Source of the DNA: Medicago truncatula
Taxonomy: Eukaryota; Streptophyta; Magnoliopsida; Fabales; Fabaceae
DNA length: 64,000 nt
Direction: 5' to 3'
NCBI RefSeq assembly: GCF_003473485.1
Contig: NC_053045.1
Coordinates: forward strand, 34,756,494-34,820,493
The translations under genes and the position numbers were made by a program. Numbering within the stretch: position 1 is the first letter of the stretch; each line of letters starts with the position of its first letter. Of the stretch, positions 56,601-64,000 are shown piece by piece. The notes under the pieces were generated by a model, which saw nothing but the letters and a program-made list of their open reading frames with translations, was not told the DNA's origin and made no database searches.

Positions 56601-58249
56601 GTTTCGTGGCATTTGTACAAGTTATGAAATTGTTTTAAAATAATTTTTCTCAAAACAATAAGTTTTCAAACAACCACAATTCATCTCTTCAAATTCAACA
56701 CAATTCACAACAACATCTCAACATAAATCGTACCCAAGTCATGAAATGAGATCAACATCAACAATCAACCACAATCATAACATATAATCATACACTCCAT
56801 CATAATTCAACAACAACTTATCATATTTCATCGATTCCCAAATTTCACCAAAACACCAACAACAATTCAAATTCTCATCATCAATCCATGAATATGTATA
56901 CCCAAGCAATGATTCATCAACTACAACATCTATTAGCATCAACAACATCAATTGCACAAGAATCATAGCTCAATTCAACTACAACATGTCAAATTCATCT
57001 ATTTTGCACAATTTTCATAACTTTTCATTTTTACATATTTAAACATGTAATTTAACCAACAATCATACAATTATTATCAATTCATGCATACAAACATATC
57101 ATCAAAGTTGGAGCACGAATTTAGCAACAATTATCCATTCATTCATTTCAACCCATTCCATACAAATCATGAAAAATTGCAAAGAATGAACATGATTATG
57201 ATAAAGACTAACCCCCTTACCTTAGATGAAGATTAGACCAAACCTAGGCTTCAATTTAGCTCCTAAGCTTACCCAATTGGATTCTTCAAGTTCTTCTCTC
57301 CAAACCCTTATCTTCTCTTCCCACTTTCTCTCTCTAGAAATGTCTCAAATGAAATGAATAATGTTTTCTCTAAGACAAATGTTTTGTGGTATATCCCACT
57401 AATGGGCCTAACCCAAAACCTAATGGACTTAACCCATTCTCTATTCACAATTCAAAAGTTTCTATACACTCCACGGTAATTACTAACAACAGTAAAATAT
57501 AACCGACGGTCACTAACGGTAAAAACTAATCATTACACTGGTAACTTAGTAAAATAAGGTTTCTCACTAATTATTAAAATAATTCTCACCAAAATTACCA
57601 TTTTACCCTTACCCGCCAAATGACCAAAATACGCTCCTAATACGGTAAACTACGTAAATGCACCCGATGACAATAAAATACATACAATCACAATTAATCA
57701 CACAATAAAAGTAATTAAAATAAATCTAGCTAAAAATCGGGTTGTTACACTCACCACCAAAACCATACCTACATCACCTCCTCCACGTTAATCCTTATCA
57801 AATCGGACGAAACCGGACCGAAAACGGCGGATAAATCAGATCCGGATCGACCACCATTATCCCTCCAGTCAACATCACTAAAACCATCACGAAATCAGCC
57901 CGGCTCCTCCACAAACCATCACCGCTAAAACCACCTCGAAATCAGCCCCAACACCTCTACAAACCACCACGAAAACCAACAACACACCACCAAAAACCAC
58001 CATGAACCATTTCAAAAAACCACCCCAAACCACCACAAAGGGCCGCTAATAAGCACACCCACAAACCAGCCACCAGAAGAAGAAACATGTAACTATCCGA
58101 CCAACCCACACAAAATGAAACAAAGATCCCAAGTCTGCCGGAAATAACCACCACCATCGGCCACCGGAGAAGCAAACTGAGAAGATTGCCGGACAGAAAT
58201 TGAATGAATCTAAAAAGTCAGTTTTACTTATATTTTAAAACGGAGGGAG
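53640..58249. mobile_element. Stowaway/Mariner-ended element split by a solo LTR
   Basis: The left end (ttttctccgtttttaaatat ... ttcattcaat) mirrors the right end (attgaatgaatctaaaaagt ... cggagggag) over about 50 bp, with TA outside. Without the inserted LTR (54419-57749) the element is about 1.28 kb, rich in CCACCA and AACCACC, and has no catalytic domain. Confidence 0.75.
54419..57749. mobile_element. Probable solo LTR, 3.33 kb
   Basis: Begins TGTAACACTCC, ends GGGTTGTTACA (TG...CA), and is flanked by CTCAC on both sides (54414-54418 and 57750-57754), the 5-bp duplication of LTR retrotransposons. No gag-pol frames occur inside. The GC-rich island at 56380-56480 (ggcgcctggcgctag, cagcgcccagcgctgg) and degenerate short repeats at 54950-55230 (catgaacaatcaccaatcat) suit a large gypsy-type LTR. 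Orientation not proven. Confidence 0.75.
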
Positions 58250-58274
58250 TACCAAACTGTGATAAACTTATATT

Positions 58275-58275
<1 letters not shown>

Positions 58276-58318
<43 letters not shown>
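58276..58318. repeat. (GA)n microsatellite
   Basis: About twenty GA units just outside the Stowaway-ended element. Confidence 0.97.
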
Positions 58319-58319
<1 letters not shown>

Positions 58320-59590
58320 TCGGAACTTAAATTGAAGGAAAAAACTAAGATTCCAAAGGGGAAAACACAACTCGGATTTAAGATGATGAAATTGCTTGAT
58401 TGATTTTTGATTTTGCAATTGAAATTATAATTTGGAATTTAAGTGATTTGATTTTGTTTTTGGGTTTCTGATTTTGCATCTTCTCTCTCCCTTTCATATG
58501 CTTTTTCTGACCCCTTTTCCTATTGGAACTAGTTCTCCGGCATGTCATCCATGTCAACCAACTCCAATGAAACGCAAAATTAAAATAGGTTCTTGAAGTT
58601 GTGGAACATTGGTTGGAACAGTGTTGTAGTTGCTCTTATTGAGCCATCATCAAAGGTATGGAAATCTTTCTTAATTTATAACTGTTTTTTATCAGAACGT
58701 TGCACAACTAATCTTGAATACCCCGCTTCAACCTCTTGTCACTAAAGATAGATTAATTTGGGAGGCTGAGAAGTGGTAATTATTTTGTCTGTAGTGATCT
58801 ATACCAAAGGATCAACATACAATTTTTGTTATTTTATGTGATATTCTTACTTTTCTTGAGGTGTATTCTTCGTAAAGAATAACATTAAAAAAACACATTG
58901 TTCATTGTAAAATATTCAATATAAGAATAAACGACATCAAAAACACAATGAGGAACTCAAGAAATGACCACCCAAACAATAGTATAAGCAATCATATATT
59001 TATTTGTTGTATAACCACCTTTATCACATCATTAAAAAAATGATAGTAAAATATGTTGAATATAAAGAAATTAGATAACCAAATTCAACCAACCCATCTG
59101 ATCCAGAATGAACGGCAACAACTAAAATTTGAGAGTCACTCTTGAGCACCACGTCATGGAAACCCAAGATTTGTACCCCGTAATTGCAGCTAGCAGGCCA
59201 ACAACTTATTACTTCATTAACTGGGATGGACTAGTAGATTGAACCAACTAGTAAAAGCCTGGACAAACTCATCATGGACATTGCAAAGACAATGTACACA
59301 TAACCCGTAACTCTTAAACTCCTATGGAACAATTGCATCAACACTGCACCTAAGCACTCTAACCCTCATTTTATCCCAACTCATTATGCTAAATTGAAGA
59401 TGTTGGGTTCAAGTATGAGTTGTTAAGTCCACATCAATAATGAATAAGTTTAATGTTGGATATATAAGAAAGGTTATTCATATACATAATACTTTAAAGT
59501 TTTTGGTGGAGATGTGACGTCTGCTACTCTTAGTGAAAATGTTATTTAGGAAAAATTCTCTGGTGCACGGTTGCAAAATATGGATACAAG
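58319..59590. other. Intergenic, no gene seen; LTR-like sequence at its end
   Basis: No coding content recognised. 59400-59590 (gatgttgggttcaagtatg ... atataagaaaggttattcat) resembles a copia LTR preceding the gag fragment. Confidence 0.35.
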
Positions 59591-59599
59591 TGCAATCCC

Positions 59600-59760
59600 A
59601 AGTTCTCTATGAAGTTTAAGCTTGAGAAATTTCATGGAAGAATCAATTTTGACTTGTAAAAAATCCAAGTCAAGAATTTGTTGATACAATTAAGATTATA
59701 CAGGGTGTTGATTAGTATACGAATGATTTACATCGATGTAGGATGTGTTGTAAGATTATA
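59600..59760 (+). pseudogene. Copia gag N-terminal fragment
   Basis: SMKFKLEKFHGRINFDL, stop, KIQVKNLLIQ resembles the start of copia gag (LxKFxGxNFxxWKxxV). Short and interrupted. Confidence 0.55.
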
Positions 59761-60058
59761 TTTGTGGTTGAAGTTGCACCAAAAAAATTTAACCTGACTT
59801 TCGGCATGTAGAAATTCATTGAGTGGTTTAATTACAAACAAAATATACTCTTTATAGAGGAGTATGATATTTCTTTTGAACGATGATTGTTTGTGAAGAC
59901 AACGTGAAAATTCTTGAAATGATATAACTTCAAGTGAAGCATACTCTTTATGGTGTATGAAGTATGATAATTCTTTTTGAGCCATGATTATATGTGTTGA
60001 CAATGGAAGAAGATGTATTATTCTCAATAAAGGCGAAGATTGATATTGGTTGATGAAG

Positions 60059-60060
<2 letters not shown>

Positions 60061-60113
<53 letters not shown>
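60061..60113. repeat. (TA)n microsatellite
   Basis: About 26 TA units. Confidence 0.97.
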
Positions 60114-60115
<2 letters not shown>

Positions 60116-60275
60116 CTTACATTTGACTTATTTGTTTTTTCTCTAATACACTTGTGTTAAAGTGTTGTGAGATGTAGTTAGGTGTTACTTTGGAGAGACG
60201 AAAGCCAACGACCGTAAATAGTGGAAATCATGCGCAGGACAACAAAACATGGGAAGAGAGAAATGAATTAGCTAA

Positions 60276-60459
60276 GGGTCTTGCTAACCAATGCCCTCAT
60301 GGTAATGGTTAAGGATTTAAAAATGGAAATAATTTATAAATTTTATGTAGAAAATATTACTTTTTAAATTTTCAATGTCTTGAATGCATTATTTTCAAGA
60401 CAAAACTTCCCTTTTAGACTTCTTAATCGGTGCCCTGAGGGCAATGATTAGCATTTCCC
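60276..60459. mobile_element. Small MITE with gggtcttgctaacc ends
   Basis: gggtcttgctaaccaatgcc mirrors ggcaatgattagcatttccc. About 184 bp, AT-rich centre, non-coding. Half of a relative lies at about 36435-36510. Confidence 0.75.
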
Positions 60460-61750
60460 ATTGGTTAAAGAAAAGATAAAAATTCAAGGGCGGCATTCAT
60501 TTGCAAGTTGTCGTGCATGGTTTGCTCTTGTACCATAAAGCATTTTTCAATAAAAAATAGGATAAAAAGTTAATTATGTAATTAATAGACATCATTCCAT
60601 TGTTAATTTGGAGTAATTTATTATCACAAATTAATAGAATTTGTTTTTACTCCAAAATAATCTATCTATAATAATAAGTAAAGTGATGATTTTTCTCTTT
60701 ATTATAAACAAAATGTAGGTTTGTCCTTGCTCGTGAAAGAAGCTCTATCAAAGAAAAAGACAGCAAGCTCCACAAGCCTCACAAATTTCATCATAAAGAA
60801 GAATATGGCCAATTTAGAGATTGTTGCATTTAGTTTACAACCAATTACCAAAATACAACAGCATAGCCCCAGATGTTGACCTACTGGGTCCCTAATAAAT
60901 AACATTCAAGCGACACGCATACACACAAAACCCTTTATGATCATTTTTTGCTTTCTTTCCCTTTTTGTGGGCATGTGTAGGACACAATGCAAAGTTGTAT
61001 CCACTCCCACAAATTTAGAACACATTTTTATGTATTTATGTAAAAGAAAAGGGGTCAATGTTTTTTCTCATATGTCTTTCATTTTAATTGACGGCTACAA
61101 TTAAATATTTTAACATCATCAACAAATTACACAATGTATTTTAACAAGTGTTTATCATTCAATTAGATATTGCGAGAACATAGAGTTTCCTCAAGGAAGA
61201 CATACTTTGCTTAAACAAGTTAATTTGGTTTGTAAATGTGAATGTGACAACTCATATTACTGTCCAGTTCCTTAAGATTGTTGTATAATTAGCCATTTAT
61301 TTCCTATTTGTCAAGTTGTTCATGTGAAAAGATTAGCTAATGAATTTGGTGACCATTTAGCGAAGTTTTCCTTAGTTCCTGCTCATAATATATGGAGTGA
61401 GAACCGTCCTCATTGTTTCAGAGAGCGTGCTTACAATATCCATCGACGAGGTTCTTACATTGACAAAAGAAATTAAACTTAAATCTTATGGAATTTGAGT
61501 TGAATTCTTATCATATGAACAAATCAATGTTGACAAAGACACAGACATACTACAATGTGTACAAACCATTTTTTGTATCATAAGCAAAAATAAAAACAAA
61601 CACTAGATACAACCCTGAAATAGGTACAACTGTGAAGATACATGCTATCCCTTTAAGTATTTGTCATGAAGTAAATAAATACTGGCATGAATAACATCTA
61701 AAACATAATGACATTAATCAACAACATAACCTCTCAAAGCTAAAGCATAA
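60460..61750. other. Intergenic, no gene supported
   Basis: AT-rich. A short stretch at 61320-61480 could be a decayed RNase H tail but is too weak to assign. Confidence 0.35.
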
Positions 61751-61758
61751 ACACATAA

Positions 61759-61923
61759 ATTTGCTTGGCAGAGGATGTGGTTAACTTGAATTCTCCACCG
61801 TGGGAGGTGGATACCGGAAATGACCTCATAGAGAAAAAGTTGGAAGTGAAAGTTGGGAGCGTATCGTTTCTGTATCGTATCAACAACATGTTTAGAAGGA
61901 TCGCAGAGTATGGTCTTCTATAG
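61759..61923 (+). other. Possible terminal exon of an unknown gene
   Basis: Open frame without ATG: LAEDVVNLNSPPWEVDTGND, LIEKKLEVKVGSVSF, YRINNMFRRIAEYGLL then TAG. The composition is protein-like. No upstream exon was found and I do not recognise it. Confidence 0.25.
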
Positions 61924-62034
61924 AATCGTTTGCATGTATTCAAGTTGATCCCTTCCAAACCTATCTCAAATCCCTAAATTTAGGGATGACATATAGGGAT
62001 TTGAGATTCAAGTTATGAATATTGATTTTTGGTT

Positions 62035-62215
62035 CAGGGATTAAACTGACTATTTTCTACTTTCATTTTAGTCCCTGTGACACTTAACAGAATTATTTAA
62101 TGTCAGAGACTAAAGTGATAACGGAAGTGCATAGTCAAGGACTTCTATGTATTTAAAGTGAGGGACCTATGTGACAGCGAGGTGCAGAGTCAGGGACTAA
62201 AATAACCATTTCCTC
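62035..62215. mobile_element. Degenerate MITE with 'agtccctg' ends
   Basis: cagggattaaactgactatt and tcagggactaaaataaccat are inverted relatives, with repeated 'cagggacta' blocks inside. Ends not precise. Confidence 0.5.
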
Positions 62216-62924
62216 ATTTTTTATTTGAAATGGTCCCTTATTTTGCAAACTTTATATCGAGTGTTATCTAAATTTTCCCGAAGTAGTCCCTTACTATATT
62301 ACAAAATTTACAGCGATGTGGTAATTTTCTAATAGTACAATTTAAAAAAGGAAATGACAACATTGAAAGTTGAAACAAAAGAAGAAAACAGACAAATAAG
62401 AGACACAATTATTACTTTTATAGCAGTGCTAGATATTAAGAATTAACACAAGAAAAGCAAAAATATGTATGTTTCATGTTCTTTGACAAGCTAAAAATTA
62501 TCATGTCCTTCTTTGATGAAAACCAGGCGCATGTTTGCTGAAAATCAACGGAGCACAATACTTTCATTGCAAATACTGTGTATAAAAGATTACTAGCACT
62601 GCTAACAAGAGAAAAAAAATCAGTTCACTGAATGTGAGATCTTTAAATCGTGGAAAATTACTAGCAACTTTGCTATCAAGTTGCAGAATATCGTGGAAAA
62701 TTATTGTCCTTCTTTGAATCGATAGGAGTCATCATGTTGGATTTAACCGGCTAGAAAGCCAATCCAACGCTGACACATGGACAAAGAGTCATTTGCATCA
62801 AGACACGTTGTGCATAATAACTCTGGTGCACACCACCCCCATTGAAGCATGCCCCATGCATTCTATACTGTCTCCAACGACTTTCTGAAGGCGTCATATT
62901 TCATCTGTTAGTGTCTTCTTCCTC

Positions 62925-62932
62925 TATATAAG
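62925..62932 (+). promoter_or_regulatory. TATA-box-like site
   Basis: TATATAAG is preceded by a CT-rich stretch and followed by a C-rich, GC-richer segment (62990-63060: ccgcgaagacgtcatcgcc), as in a real promoter plus leader. No gene follows: the downstream frame lacks recognisable content, so it may be a promoter remnant. Confidence 0.35.
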
Positions 62933-63129
62933 GGTGATTCAGCGTAACCCATTCATTTTCCACATTTTTATACATTCAATCTCATTTCTTACACCGCGAA
63001 GACGTCATCGCCACCGCATCGGAGCACTGCACCGTTACCGTTGCCTCCACCCGTCCCCACTGGACAGATCACTAGCTATATTAACGAGAGAAAAAATTAG
63101 TTCACTGAATGTGGCACAAGCCAAATGAA

Positions 63130-64000
63130 AACTACTCAAAACCTTCACCACAAGAAGTTCTATTAAAATTGACTAATTAGACTTAAAAGTGACATTTTTA
63201 ATATAAGATCTTTCATATACATTGGTCTATGATATCGAAATATAACCACATTTTTAACACACACAAAATAATATACATCGCTATCTATCAATCATAATCC
63301 AAACCCTCAATCAGATGCAAACCATTACAAAACTGTTGAATACAAGTGCAGTTAAAATATGCATCTAATTCCTCAAAAAAGAAAAAATCTGCATCTAAAT
63401 TTAACGTTTCTACACCGTCCGCATCTGTGTACATAGCCGTATGGATCCAAGCTGATGGCAACCACAATAGTTGCAACATAGAACAATTCATGGAGAGAAA
63501 AAAATCTAATGATTTTGAGAATGAGATTCTATAAGGAGTCATTTAATTCTTTCGACAGCTCATTGTGTCTAATCATAGACTCCTTTTCATTAGGTGTGGG
63601 ACAAGTGAAAAAGATGGAGCAAGTTACTTAGCCCAACCAAATTGTTAATGTTTTCTTGACTTTGGATTAGGTGTAGTCGCTACGATACGTATTCAGTATT
63701 TCGGAGCCGTTAAATATTTGAAGTAATTTTGATTTTTGTTTAATATAATTATTTTTGATTGAAAGTTAAACGATTTGATCTTGATCAAACAATATTTGTT
63801 GACTGCGTGGATTTTTTTTATATACATGACTTATTCGAACCGAACAATAACGGCTTAAAGCTAAGCCTATCACGAGCAGCATCGCAGCTTGATCGACGGG
63901 GAGAAGCATCTCAAAGTATGGGGCAAAGGATCAAGCGCACTAGACTGATTTTTTGAACTAAAATTTAATACTAACATTCACTTCAGATTTTACAAATATG
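63130..64000. other. Intergenic, no gene seen
   Basis: No frame has recognised content. A gene may continue beyond the window edge, but nothing here shows it. Confidence 0.4.

Noticed and set aside
63288..63542. 84-codon minus-strand frame near the window end
   Set aside because: The opposite strand is also open, a FFFFEE run comes from a poly-A tract, and no domain is visible.

Overview
This is a nuclear plant window: AT-rich, intron-rich and dense in MITEs and retrotransposon debris. The organism is most likely a legume of the inverted-repeat-lacking clade, such as Medicago or a close relative. The best evidence is a two-exon nodule-specific cysteine-rich (NCR) peptide gene at 1491-1773, a family confined to that clade. 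The legume-type MULE, Stowaway and hAT MITEs and the Sec14-nodulin genes fit this too. No strain or chromosome can be named from sequence alone.

Layout. 0-3 kb: NCR gene, two copies of an interspersed repeat and a Stowaway MITE. 2.9-5.6 kb (minus): frameshifted Helitron-type Pif1 helicase remnant and two B3-like DNA-binding gene remnants. 5.6-13.3 kb: tandem duplication, nested MULE-type elements, a LINE 3' end, a 1-kb TIR element and a perfect hairpin. 14.6-20.9 kb: intact plus-strand Sec14-like lipid-transfer gene (SFH type, C-terminal nodulin domain), then a minus-strand Sec14-like pseudogene. 21-26 kb: duplicated flank, copia and gypsy fragments, and an intact seven-coding-exon minus-strand gene of unknown function (354 codons). 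26.7-28.3 kb: Mariner-like derivative with two convergent DLN-motif ORFs. 30-32 kb: copia and LINE fragments. 33-42 kb: two more minus-strand Sec14-like copies, one broken and one largely open but with an uncertain 3' end. 44.2-49.0 kb: intact 14-exon minus-strand Sec14-nodulin gene (616 codons). 49.3-53.5 kb: two MULE MITEs, a Harbinger transposase pseudogene and a Stowaway MITE. 53.6-58.2 kb: a Stowaway/Mariner-ended element interrupted by a 3.3-kb solo LTR. 58.3-64 kb: degenerate repeats and small copia and MITE pieces.

The central theme is a five-member Sec14-like cluster. The two outer genes keep the full architecture (CRAL-TRIO-N, CRAL-TRIO, linker, nodulin coiled coil, basic tail). The three inner copies have lost the nodulin exons. 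In their place each carries, downstream of the acidic linker exon, an unrelated short exon predicted to encode a coiled coil. Shared promoter and 3' flanks show that the copies arose by local segmental duplication. Exon boundaries were read by eye from GT/AG sites and reading phase; no alignment or transcript data were available.
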